A stretch of 64,000 nucleotides of DNA, taken from positions 248,001 to 312,000 of the forward strand of contig NZ_JARLTC010000005.1 in the NCBI RefSeq assembly GCF_029382225.1, read 5' to 3'. A model generated the notes under the pieces. That model ran no database searches and was not told the DNA's origin. It worked only from the letters and a program-made list of their open reading frames with translations. Of the stretch, positions 57,326 to 64,000 are shown piece after piece. Made by a program: the position numbers and the translations under genes. The DNA comes from Spongiactinospora sp. TRM90649 (GTDB taxonomy: Bacteria; Actinomycetota; Actinomycetes; Streptosporangiales; Streptosporangiaceae). The stretch's first letter is position 1. Each line of letters opens with the position of its first letter.

Positions 57326-58480
57326 TCAGAGGTCGGACAAACCCAGCTCCCTCGCGATGAGCATCCGCTGCACCTCGCTGGTGCCCTCGCCGATCTCCAG
57401 GATCTTCGCGTCGCGGTAGAACCGCCCCACCGGGAACTCGTTCATGAACCCGTAGCCGCCGAAGATCTGCGTGGCGTCCCTGGCGTTGTCCATCGCGGCG
57501 TCGCTGGAGACCAGCTTGGCGATGGCCGCCTCCTTCTTGAACGGCTCGCCGGCGAGCATCTTCTCCGCCGCGTGGTAGTAGGCGAGCCGGGCGGTGTGCG
57601 CGCGGACCTCCATGTTCGCGATCTTGAACTGGATCGCCTGGTAGTGCCCGATGGGGTGGCCGAACGCGCGCCGTTCGCGCACGTACCGCAGCGACTCGTC
57701 GACGCAGCCCTGCGCGAGGCCGACCGACAGCGCGGCGATGGCGATGCGCCCCTCGTCGAGGGTCTGCAGGAACTGCGCGTAGCCCCGGCCCCGCGCGCCC
57801 AGCAGGTTGCCCTCGGGCACCCGGCAGTCGGCGAAGGACAGCTCCCTGGTGTCGGAGGCCGACCAGCCCACCTTGGAGTACTTCTTGGACACGGTGAAGC
57901 CCGGGGTGCCCGAGGGGACCAGGATGGTGGAGATCTCCGGACGCCCGTTCGCCCCTTCCCCGGTGATCGCGGCCACGGCCACCAGCCCGGTGATGTCGGT
58001 GCCGGAGTTGGTGATGAACGCCTTGGTGCCGTTGATCACCCACTCGCCGCCCTCCAGGCGGGCCGTGGTCCGCATGCCGCCCGGCACGTCCGAGCCGCCG
58101 CCGGGCTCGGTCAGCCCGAACGCGCCCAGCGCCTCGCCCGCGGTCAGGCTGGGCAGCCACCGGGCGCGCTGCTCGGCGTCGCCGAACCGGTAGATGGGCA
58201 TGGCCCCCAGCGACACCGCCGCCTCCAGGGTGATGGCCACGCTGGAGTCGACCCGGGCGAGTTCCTCCAGCGCCAGGCACAGCGCGAAGTAGTCGCCGCC
58301 CATGCCGCCGTGCTCCTCGGGGATCGGCAGGCCGAACAGCCCCATCGCGCCCATCTGGCGGACGATGTCGTAGGGGAACTCGCCGCGCTCGTAGAGGTCG
58401 CCGATGACCGGCGCGACCACGTCGCGGGCGAACTCCTCCACGGTCTTGCGCAGTGCCTCGTACTCGTCGCTGAGCCTCAT
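57326..58480 (-). CDS. Acyl-CoA dehydrogenase of the leucine-type operon
   Basis: A 384-residue FAD enzyme that makes an enoyl-CoA from an acyl-CoA. ALGAFGLTEPGGGSDVPG near residue 120 and KAFITNSGTDITGLVAV near 150 are the flavin-binding strands; the C-terminus has IFGGYGFMNEFPVGRFYRDAKILEIGEGTSEVQR. The Glu in GEGT is the general catalytic base position of medium-chain enzymes; isovaleryl-CoA dehydrogenases carry Ala-type residues there and use another Glu. So the substrate may not be isovaleryl-CoA. ATG 58480 is 5 bases after GAGG. Last gene of the operon on the minus strand, 7 bases after the lyase gene. Confidence 0.88.
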   Translation of the reverse strand: MRLSDEYEALRKTVEEFARDVVAPVIGDLYERGEFPYDIVRQMGAMGLFGLPIPEEHGGMGGDYFALCLALEELARVDSSVAITLEAAVSLGAMPIYRFGDAEQRARWLPSLTAGEALGAFGLTEPGGGSDVPGGMRTTARLEGGEWVINGTKAFITNSGTDITGLVAVAAITGEGANGRPEISTILVPSGTPGFTVSKKYSKVGWSASDTRELSFADCRVPEGNLLGARGRGYAQFLQTLDEGRIAIAALSVGLAQGCVDESLRYVRERRAFGHPIGHYQAIQFKIANMEVRAHTARLAYYHAAEKMLAGEPFKKEAAIAKLVSSDAAMDNARDATQIFGGYGFMNEFPVGRFYRDAKILEIGEGTSEVQRMLIARELGLSDL

Positions 58481-58487
58481 GGCCACC

Positions 58488-59417
58488 TCACTTCTCGGAA
58501 AGCGCCGAAACGACGCGGGAAGGGCCGGGACGGCCGAGCCTTTCGGCGATCCACCCGCCGGTGCGGACGATGGAGGCCAGATCGACGCCGGTCTCGATGC
58601 CCAGGCCGTGGAGCATCCACACCAGGTCCTCGGTGGCCAGGTTGCCGGTGGCCGACTCGGCGAACGGGCACCCGCCGATGCCCCCGGTGGAGGCGTCGAC
58701 CACGGTGATTCCGGCCTGGAGCGCGGCCAGGGTGTTGGCGAGGGCCTGGCCGTAGGTGTCGTGGAAATGGACGGCGAGCCGGTCCGGCCCCACCTCGGCG
58801 TCGGCGAAGGCGGCGAGCAGCGCGCTCACGTGCCCCGGCGTGCCCACGCCCGTGGTGTCGCCCAGCGACAGCTCGTAGCAGCCCAGCGCGAGCAGCTCAC
58901 GGCCCACCTCCACGACCCGCTCGATCGGCGTGGGCCCCTCCCACGGGTCGCCGAAGCACATCGACAGGTAGCCGCGCACCCGCATCCCCGCCTGCGACGC
59001 CGCCGAGACCACCGGGGCGAACATCCGGATCGACCCGGCCACGCTGCGGTTCAGGTTGCGCTGGGCGAAGGTCTCCGTGGCGCTGCCGAAGATCGCGATG
59101 TCGGTGACGCCGAGCCGCAACGCCCGTTCCAGGCCCCGCTCGTTCGGCACCAGCACCGGGTATCGCACCCCGGGCTTCCTGGGCATCACGGTCAGCAGTT
59201 CCTCGGCGTCGGCGAGCTGCGGCACCCACTTGGGGTGGACGAAGCTGGTCGTCTCCACCACGGACAGGCCCGCGTCGGCCAGCCGTCCGACCAGTTCGGC
59301 CTTGACCTCCAGCGGCACCACGGACGGTTCGTTCTGCAGGCCGTCTCTCGGGCCCACCTCGTAGATCGTCACCCGCTCAGGCAGCCCCGGCACGGACACC
59401 GGATACGGCTCGCGCAT
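58488..59417 (-). CDS. mvaB: Hydroxymethylglutaryl-CoA lyase
   Basis: A 309-residue lyase that cleaves HMG-CoA to acetoacetate and acetyl-CoA, the last step of leucine breakdown. VTIYEVGPRDGLQNEPSVVP near residue 15 is the first catalytic/metal segment, SFVHPKWVPQLADAEEL follows, and VAVHFHDTYGQALANTLAAL with the Cys in GIGGCPFAESATGN near 250 completes the HMGL site. ATG 59417 is 4 bases after GGAGGAGG and shares its last base with the upstream stop; ATG 59420 is a weaker alternative. It is the third gene of the leucine operon. Confidence 0.94.
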   Translation of the reverse strand: MREPYPVSVPGLPERVTIYEVGPRDGLQNEPSVVPLEVKAELVGRLADAGLSVVETTSFVHPKWVPQLADAEELLTVMPRKPGVRYPVLVPNERGLERALRLGVTDIAIFGSATETFAQRNLNRSVAGSIRMFAPVVSAASQAGMRVRGYLSMCFGDPWEGPTPIERVVEVGRELLALGCYELSLGDTTGVGTPGHVSALLAAFADAEVGPDRLAVHFHDTYGQALANTLAALQAGITVVDASTGGIGGCPFAESATGNLATEDLVWMLHGLGIETGVDLASIVRTGGWIAERLGRPGPSRVVSALSEK

Positions 59418-61447
59418 CATGCCTCCTCCTCCCGGATCACCGACGGCACCGACAGCACGGCCAGCACGGCGTCCATCTCCACCCGCGCCCCGGGGCGGAC
59501 CGGCAGCTCGGCCACCACGCCGTCCGACGGGGCGGTGACGGTGTGCTCCATCTTCATCGCCTCCACGACCAGCAGCGGCTGGCCCTCGGTGACGTGGTCG
59601 CCGGGCGCGGCCTTCACCACAAGGACCGTGCCCGGCATCGGGCTGCGCACCACGCCGTCGCCCGCGCCGGCCTGGCCCGCGCGGTCTCCGGGGTCGCCGA
59701 GCAGGTGCCGCGAGACGCTCCAGGCCGCGCCGCCCTCTCCCAGCCACACGGTGTCGCCGTCCCTGGCGAGGGCGTATCGGCGGCGCAGGCCGCCGAGGGT
59801 CACCTCGACGTCGTCGCCGGTCACGGTGAGCCGCGCGCCGCTCCAGCTCTCGCCGGGGTCCTCCCCCGGCCTTTCGACCCGGACGTCGGCACCGCTCGCG
59901 GGCAGGCCCCTGACGTGGACCTTGGTGGTGCCGCCCGGCGCGCCGCCGCCCCGGGTCTCCAGCCGCCAGGTGGTCCACGCCCGCGCGCCGACACGCCAGC
60001 CGTCGGGGACGGCCCACGGGTCGCCGCCCGGACCGGCGGGTGCCAGGCCGTCGTGGAAGACCAGCGCGGCGGCGGCGAGCACGTGGCCGGGCACCTCGCC
60101 GGCCGGGAGCAGATCGGCGATCCGTCGCTCGACCAGGCCGGTGTCCAGCCGCCCCGCGCGGACCTCGGGGTGGGTGACCAGCGCACGCAGGAAGGGGATG
60201 TTGGTGGTCAGGCCGAGGATCACCGTGTCGGCCAGGGCGCGGTCGAGCGCGCGCAGCGCGCCCTCGCGGTCGGGGGCCCACGCGATGACCTTGGAGAGCA
60301 TCGGGTCGAAGCCCGCCCCGACCGAGCCGCCCGCGGCGATGCCCGAGTCGACCCGGACGGTGGCCTGCTCGTGCCGCGCGCCGGAGGCGGGCTCGCGCAG
60401 CGCCAGCACGGGGCCTCCGGTGGGCAGGAACGAACGCGCGGGGTCCTCGGCGTACACGCGCGCCTCGACGGCGTGCCCGTCCAGGCGCACCGCCTGCGGG
60501 CCGAAGGGCAGCGGCTCGCCCGCCGCCACCCTGAGCTGCAGCTCCACCAGGTCGAGCCCGGTGACCAGCTCGGTGACCGGGTGCTCTACCTGCAGCCGGG
60601 TGTTCATCTCCATGAAGTGGTACTCGCCGGTCGTGCCGTCCACGATGAACTCGACCGTGCCCGCGCCGACGTAGCCCACCGACCGGGCGGCCTCCACGGC
60701 CGCCTCGCCCATGCGCCGCCGTGCGTCATCGGTCAGGAACGGCGAGGGGGCCTCTTCGATGATCTTCTGGTGCCTGCGCTGCAGGCTGCACTCGCGTTCG
60801 CCGAGGTGCAGGACGGTGCCGTGCGTGTCGGCGAGCACCTGGATCTCGATGTGCCTGGGGTTCTCCACGAGGCGCTCGACCAGGAGCGTGGCGTCGCCGA
60901 AGGCGGCCCGCGCGGTACGGCGGGCCGACTCGATCGCCTCGGGCAGCGCCGCCTCGTCGCGGACCACCACCATGCCCTTGCCCCCGCCGCCGGCGGACGG
61001 CTTGATCAGGACGGGGAAGCCCACCCGGACCGCCGCCTCGGCGATGTCGTCGCCGGGTTCGGCCCCGCCGGGGACGACGGGCACCCCGGCCGCCGCCACC
61101 GTGGCCTTCGCCCGGATCTTGTCGCCCATGGCCTCGACGGCCTCCGGCGGCGGCCCTGCGAAGGCCAGCCCGGCCTCGGCGCAGCGGCGGGCGAAGCCGG
61201 GGTTCTCGGCCAGGAAGCCGTAGCCCGGGTGGACCGCCTGTGCCCCCGTGGCGAGGGCGGCGGCCACGATGGCCTCGGCGTCGAGGTAGCTGGGCACCTC
61301 GACCGCGACGTCGGCCGCGGCCGTGTGCGGAGCGGAAGCGTCGGCGGGGGTGTGCACCGCGACCGCGCGGACGCCCAGGCGGCGCAGCGTGCGCGTGACC
61401 CGGACCGCGATCTCACCGCGGTTGGCGATCAGAACCGTGTCGAACAT
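59417..61447 (-). CDS. Methylcrotonyl-CoA carboxylase biotin-containing (alpha) subunit
   Basis: A 676-residue biotin carboxylase fused to a biotin carrier. LIANRGEIAVRVTRT at residue 6, HPGYGFLAENPGFA near 70, the ATP-grasp KPSAGGGGKGM near 155 and EMNTRLQVEHPVTELVTG near 285 form the carboxylase. A barrel/linker region of about 440-590 precedes the carrier domain with the biotin Lys in EAMKMEHTVTAPSDG. Context (carboxyltransferase upstream, HMG-CoA lyase downstream) makes methylcrotonyl-CoA the likely substrate over acetyl- or propionyl-CoA. Stop overlaps the HMGL start by one base. Six bases follow the carboxyltransferase stop. Confidence 0.93.
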   Translation of the reverse strand: MFDTVLIANRGEIAVRVTRTLRRLGVRAVAVHTPADASAPHTAAADVAVEVPSYLDAEAIVAAALATGAQAVHPGYGFLAENPGFARRCAEAGLAFAGPPPEAVEAMGDKIRAKATVAAAGVPVVPGGAEPGDDIAEAAVRVGFPVLIKPSAGGGGKGMVVVRDEAALPEAIESARRTARAAFGDATLLVERLVENPRHIEIQVLADTHGTVLHLGERECSLQRRHQKIIEEAPSPFLTDDARRRMGEAAVEAARSVGYVGAGTVEFIVDGTTGEYHFMEMNTRLQVEHPVTELVTGLDLVELQLRVAAGEPLPFGPQAVRLDGHAVEARVYAEDPARSFLPTGGPVLALREPASGARHEQATVRVDSGIAAGGSVGAGFDPMLSKVIAWAPDREGALRALDRALADTVILGLTTNIPFLRALVTHPEVRAGRLDTGLVERRIADLLPAGEVPGHVLAAAALVFHDGLAPAGPGGDPWAVPDGWRVGARAWTTWRLETRGGGAPGGTTKVHVRGLPASGADVRVERPGEDPGESWSGARLTVTGDDVEVTLGGLRRRYALARDGDTVWLGEGGAAWSVSRHLLGDPGDRAGQAGAGDGVVRSPMPGTVLVVKAAPGDHVTEGQPLLVVEAMKMEHTVTAPSDGVVAELPVRPGARVEMDAVLAVLSVPSVIREEEA

Positions 61448-61453
61448 CGAAGC

Positions 61454-63061
61454 TCACATCCGGAAGACGCCGTAGCCGACGGGGTCGAGGGGGGCGTTGG
61501 CCGCCGCGCCCAGCGCCAGGCCGAGCACGGTGCGGGTGTCGAGGGGGTCGATCACGCCGTCGTCCCACAGCCGGGCGGTCGAGTAGTAGGGGTTGCCCTG
61601 GCGTTCGTACTGCTCCCTGATGGGCCGCTTGAACGCCTCCTCCTCGTCGGGCGTCATGCCGGGGCGGACGGTGGCCAGCACGTTGGCCGCCTGCTCGCCG
61701 CCCATCACCGAGATGCGGGCGTTGGGCCACATCCACAGGAAGCGCGGGGCGTAGGCGCGCCCGGCCATCGCGTAGTTGCCCGCGCCGAAGGAGCCGCCGA
61801 TCACGACGGTGAACTTGGGCACCCTGGCGCAGGAGACGGCGGTGACCATCTTCGCGCCATGCTTGGCGATGCCGCCCGCCTCGTAGGCGCGGCCGACCAT
61901 GAACCCGCTGATGTTCTGGAGGAAGACCAGGGGGATGGAACGCCGGTCGCACAGCTCGATGAAGTGCGCGCCCTTGAGCGCGGACTCGGCGAACAGGATG
62001 CCGTTGCTGGCGATGATCCCGACGGGGTGGCCGTGCAGGCGGGCGAAGCCGGTGACCAGGGTCGGGCCGTACTCGGCCTTGAACTCGCGGAAGCGGCTGC
62101 CGTCGACCAGGCGGGCTATCACCTCGCGCACGTCGTACGGCACGCGCGGGTCGGGCGGCACGATGCCGTAAAGGTCGCGCGGGTCGTGGACGGGTTCCTC
62201 GCCCGCCGTCACCTCCCACGGCGCGGGCTGCCTCGGCCCCAGGGTGGAGACGATGTCGCGGACGATCGCCAGCGCGTGCGCGTCGTCCTCGGCGAGGTGG
62301 TCGGTGACCCCGCTGGTGCGCGCGTGCAGGTCGCCGCCGCCCAGTTCCTCGGCCGAGACCTCCTCGCCGGTGGCGGCCTTCACCAGCGGCGGGCCGCCCA
62401 GGAAGATCGTGCCCTGGGCGCGGACGATGACCGCCTCGTCGCTCATCGCGGGCACGTAGGCCCCGCCCGCGGTGCACGACCCGAGTACGGCGGCGATCTG
62501 CGGGATGCCCTGGGCGGACATGGTGGCCTGGTTGTAGAAGATGCGGCCGAAGTGCTCACGGTCGGGGAAGACCTCGTCCTGCGCGGGGAGGAACGCGCCG
62601 CCGGAGTCCACGAGGTAGACGCACGGCAGGCGGTTGTGCAGGGCGACCTCCTGCGCGCGCAGGTGCTTCTTGACGGTCATCGGGTAGTAGGTGCCGCCCT
62701 TGACGGTGGCGTCGTTGGCCACGACCACCACCTCCCGGCCGCTCACCCGCCCGACGCCCGTGATGATCCCGGCCGCCGGGGCGTCGTCGCCGTACATGCC
62801 GGTGGCGGCGAGGGGCGACAGCTCAAGGAACCGGGAGCCCGGGTCGAGTAGGGCCTCGACGCGGTCTCTGGGCAGCAGCTTGCCCCGCTCGACGTGCCTG
62901 GTCCTGGACCGCTCGGGGCCGCCCACGGCGGCCACCGCCAGGCGCTCGCGCAGGTCGGCGGCCAGCCGCTCGTTCGCCCCGGCGTTCTCCTTGTACGGCT
63001 CGCCTCCGGGGTCGACCGCCGATCTCAGGACCGGCCAGGCGTTCATGCCGGGCCGTCGCAT
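61454..63061 (-). CDS. Methylcrotonyl-CoA carboxylase carboxyltransferase (beta) subunit
   Basis: A 535-residue carboxyltransferase. [21 protein letters not shown] near residue 90, [26 protein letters not shown] near 113, and [25 protein letters not shown] near 190 give the MCC-type acyl-CoA site; [31 protein letters not shown] and [27 protein letters not shown] complete the second crotonase half. First gene of the operon, divergent from a TetR regulator. ATG 63061 is used; an upstream in-frame stop rules out longer starts, and ATG 63046 is possible. A GGAGG sequence lies too far upstream to serve either. Confidence 0.94.
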   Translation of the reverse strand: MRRPGMNAWPVLRSAVDPGGEPYKENAGANERLAADLRERLAVAAVGGPERSRTRHVERGKLLPRDRVEALLDPGSRFLELSPLAATGMYGDDAPAAGIITGVGRVSGREVVVVANDATVKGGTYYPMTVKKHLRAQEVALHNRLPCVYLVDSGGAFLPAQDEVFPDREHFGRIFYNQATMSAQGIPQIAAVLGSCTAGGAYVPAMSDEAVIVRAQGTIFLGGPPLVKAATGEEVSAEELGGGDLHARTSGVTDHLAEDDAHALAIVRDIVSTLGPRQPAPWEVTAGEEPVHDPRDLYGIVPPDPRVPYDVREVIARLVDGSRFREFKAEYGPTLVTGFARLHGHPVGIIASNGILFAESALKGAHFIELCDRRSIPLVFLQNISGFMVGRAYEAGGIAKHGAKMVTAVSCARVPKFTVVIGGSFGAGNYAMAGRAYAPRFLWMWPNARISVMGGEQAANVLATVRPGMTPDEEEAFKRPIREQYERQGNPYYSTARLWDDGVIDPLDTRTVLGLALGAAANAPLDPVGYGVFRM

Positions 63062-63097
63062 GGCTCGCGCACGGGTTCACCACCTCCTGGACGAGAT

Positions 63098-63113
63098 GTT
63101 AGTGAGCATTAAC
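63098..63113. promoter_or_regulatory. TetR operator candidate in the leucine operon/TetR divergent promoter
   Basis: GTTAGTGAGCATTAAC is palindromic at 12 of 16 positions and lies 22 bases before the TetR start and 36 bases before the carboxyltransferase start, so it can control both genes. A near-copy is found at 63748-63763. Confidence 0.7.
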
Positions 63114-63135
63114 GTAACCGTCTACCATTCGAAGG

Positions 63136-63762
63136 GTGACACCTGCTCCGGGCTCCGCCCGCCGTACTCGCACCACCAGCCCTACCCGCAATCGGGGCTC
63201 CCGTCGCGCGGAGATCCTCACGGAGGCCGCGGCGCTGTTCGCGGCACGCGGCTTCCACGGGGTGTCGATCGAGGACATCGGCGCGGCCGTGGGCACCTCG
63301 GGCCCGGCGCTCTACCGCCACTTCGCGGGCAAGGACGCGCTGCTGGCGGAGATGCTGCTCGACATCAGCGAGCGGCTGCGCGCCTCCGGCGACCGCCTGG
63401 TGACCTCGGCGAGCGGGCCGGAGGAGGCGCTGGACGCGCTGCTCACCGGGCACGTGGCCTTCGCGCTGGAACATCCGGCGCTGATCACCGTGCACGACCG
63501 GGAGCTGGACAACGTGCCCGAGCCCGCGCGGCGCGCCATCCGGCGCCTGCAGCGGCTCTACGTCGAGGAGTGGGTGACGGTGCTCAGCGAGCTGCACCCC
63601 TCATGCCCGCAGGCCCGCCTGCGGGCGGGCACGCACGCGGTGCTGGGGCTGATCAACTCGACCCCGCACAGCGCCGGCGAGCTGCCCGCCGAGTCGATGG
63701 CGGCGCTTTTGCGCACCATGGCACGCACGGCCCTCGCGTCGATCGAAGTTAGCGACCACTAA
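63136..63762 (+). CDS. TetR family regulator of the leucine-degradation operon
   Basis: A 208-residue repressor. The helix-turn-helix (about 22-68) has RRAEILTEAAALFAARGFHGVSIEDIGAAVGTSGPALYRHFAGKDALL. The effector domain (about 95-200) is typical of acyl-CoA-responsive TetRs, with HVAFALEHPALITVHDRELDNV. GTG 63136 is the start; a GAAGG lies just upstream. Placed divergently from the carboxyltransferase gene with one palindrome between them and another over its own last codons. An acyl-CoA intermediate of leucine breakdown is the likely inducer, by analogy. Confidence 0.92.
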   Translation: MTPAPGSARRTRTTSPTRNRGSRRAEILTEAAALFAARGFHGVSIEDIGAAVGTSGPALYRHFAGKDALLAEMLLDISERLRASGDRLVTSASGPEEALDALLTGHVAFALEHPALITVHDRELDNVPEPARRAIRRLQRLYVEEWVTVLSELHPSCPQARLRAGTHAVLGLINSTPHSAGELPAESMAALLRTMARTALASIEVSDH

Positions 63763-63763
63763 C
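63748..63763. promoter_or_regulatory. Second TetR operator-like palindrome over the TetR stop codon
   Basis: GTTAGCGACCACTAAC (12 of 16 palindromic) covers the last four sense codons and the stop of the TetR gene. Its reverse complement agrees with the promoter site at 12 of 16 positions, sharing GTTAGTG...C..TAAC. Confidence 0.55.
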
Positions 63764-63786
63764 ATTTCGCGGCCGGAGACGAGAAA

Positions 63787-63815
63787 GGCCCGGGACCACT
63801 GGGTGGTCCCGGGCC
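63787..63815. terminator. 13-bp stem terminator after the TetR gene
   Basis: GGCCCGGGACCAC (63787-63799), loop TGG, GTGGTCCCGGGCC (63803-63815): perfect 13-bp stem, 25 bases after the TetR stop and 27 bases past the stop of the minus-strand gene at the right edge. Suited to both transcripts. Confidence 0.88.
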
Positions 63816-63841
63816 GCGGGCTTGGGGCCCTTGTCGTACGG

Positions 63842-64000
63842 CTATCGCTTCACGCGGACGTGGTCGCGGTAGCTGGAGGAACCGTAAGCGTCCTCGTCAC
63901 CGGTGAAGACGGCCTTCCACTGACCCGACTTCCACGCCCGGCTCTTGGTGTAGAACCGTCCGCCGTAGTTGGACCAGGTGGACTTGACGTGCCTCCACTT
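63842..64000 (-). CDS. C-terminal end of a secreted-type protein (cut by window edge)
   Basis: A frame open from the right edge gives 52 residues and a TAG stop at 63842-63844. It reads as short aromatic/basic beta segments (WSNYGGRFYTKSRAW, WKAVFTGDEDAYGSSSYRD) ending HVRVKR. That style is common at the C-terminus of actinomycete exported proteins with Ig-like or similar domains. Only the end is visible, so no family can be given. A terminator follows 27 bases downstream. Confidence 0.65.
   Translation of the reverse strand, partial: KWRHVKSTWSNYGGRFYTKSRAWKSGQWKAVFTGDEDAYGSSSYRDHVRVKR

Noticed and set aside
59543..62851. A 1102-codon open frame antisense to the carboxylase genes
   Set aside because: Same antisense shadow effect; no domain signatures, while the opposite strand encodes intact MCC subunits.
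62823..63083. An 86-codon frame beginning at a GGAGG sequence before the carboxyltransferase
   Set aside because: The GGAGG touches the GTG with no spacing, and the frame runs antisense-like through the carboxyltransferase gene with random composition.

Overview
The window is chromosomal DNA of a very GC-rich actinomycete. Signs of this are the strong third-position G/C, frequent GTG and TTG starts, stop/start overlaps in operons, an F420-type (LLM) oxidoreductase, a Pro/Thr-rich receptor Ser/Thr kinase, a WS/DGAT acyltransferase and an XRE/DUF5753 regulator with small partner proteins. The content fits a Streptosporangiales-like mycelial organism, but that placement is inference. No rRNA, tRNA, CRISPR array, insertion sequence or prophage was seen.

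Layout. 0-9 kb: end of mannose-6-phosphate isomerase, a degenerate CbiX-like protein, a hypothetical protein, a GCS2-type ligase, a divergent SDR/XRE pair, a methyltransferase and an S33-type lipoprotein. 9.3-19.6 kb: a complete class III (SapB-like) lanthipeptide locus. 20-27.4 kb: a PaaK-like adenylating enzyme, PolX, an agmatinase-like protein with an altered metal site, a sulfite-oxidase-family protein and a WS/DGAT. 27.5-33.7 kb: two sodium:solute (acetate-type) symporters, each with a small membrane partner, plus a LytS/LytTR two-component system. 33.7-38.5 kb: HIT protein, lipid kinase and a large secreted M6 metalloprotease. 38.8-45.4 kb: GlcD-like oxidase, receptor Ser/Thr kinase, enoyl-CoA hydratase and an XRE trio. 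44.7-52.3 kb: a TetR, GT39, GT2-GtrA, histidine kinase and response regulator operon and a PYROXD2-like oxidoreductase. 52.4-57.1 kb: psuG-psuK, a Gln-rich HTH protein and an LLM oxidoreductase. 57.3-63.8 kb: a leucine-catabolism (liu-type) operon with its divergent TetR regulator. The right edge cuts a small secreted-type gene.

How the genes work together. The most notable system is the lanthipeptide locus: sensor kinase, LanKC synthetase, a 43-residue precursor (too short for ordinary gene calling), two ABC half-exporters and a prolyl oligopeptidase, all on the minus strand, closed by a convergent LuxR-type response regulator. The precursor has the LLDLQGME leader motif and two S-x-x-(S/T)-x-x-x-C ring motifs. 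Its first motif carries Thr where SapB has Ser, and Pro12 in the leader is a natural target for the encoded prolyl oligopeptidase. The leucine operon carries two copies of a GTTAGYG-type palindrome bracketing its TetR gene, and the XRE trio carries a perfect 16-bp palindrome, so both look autoregulated.
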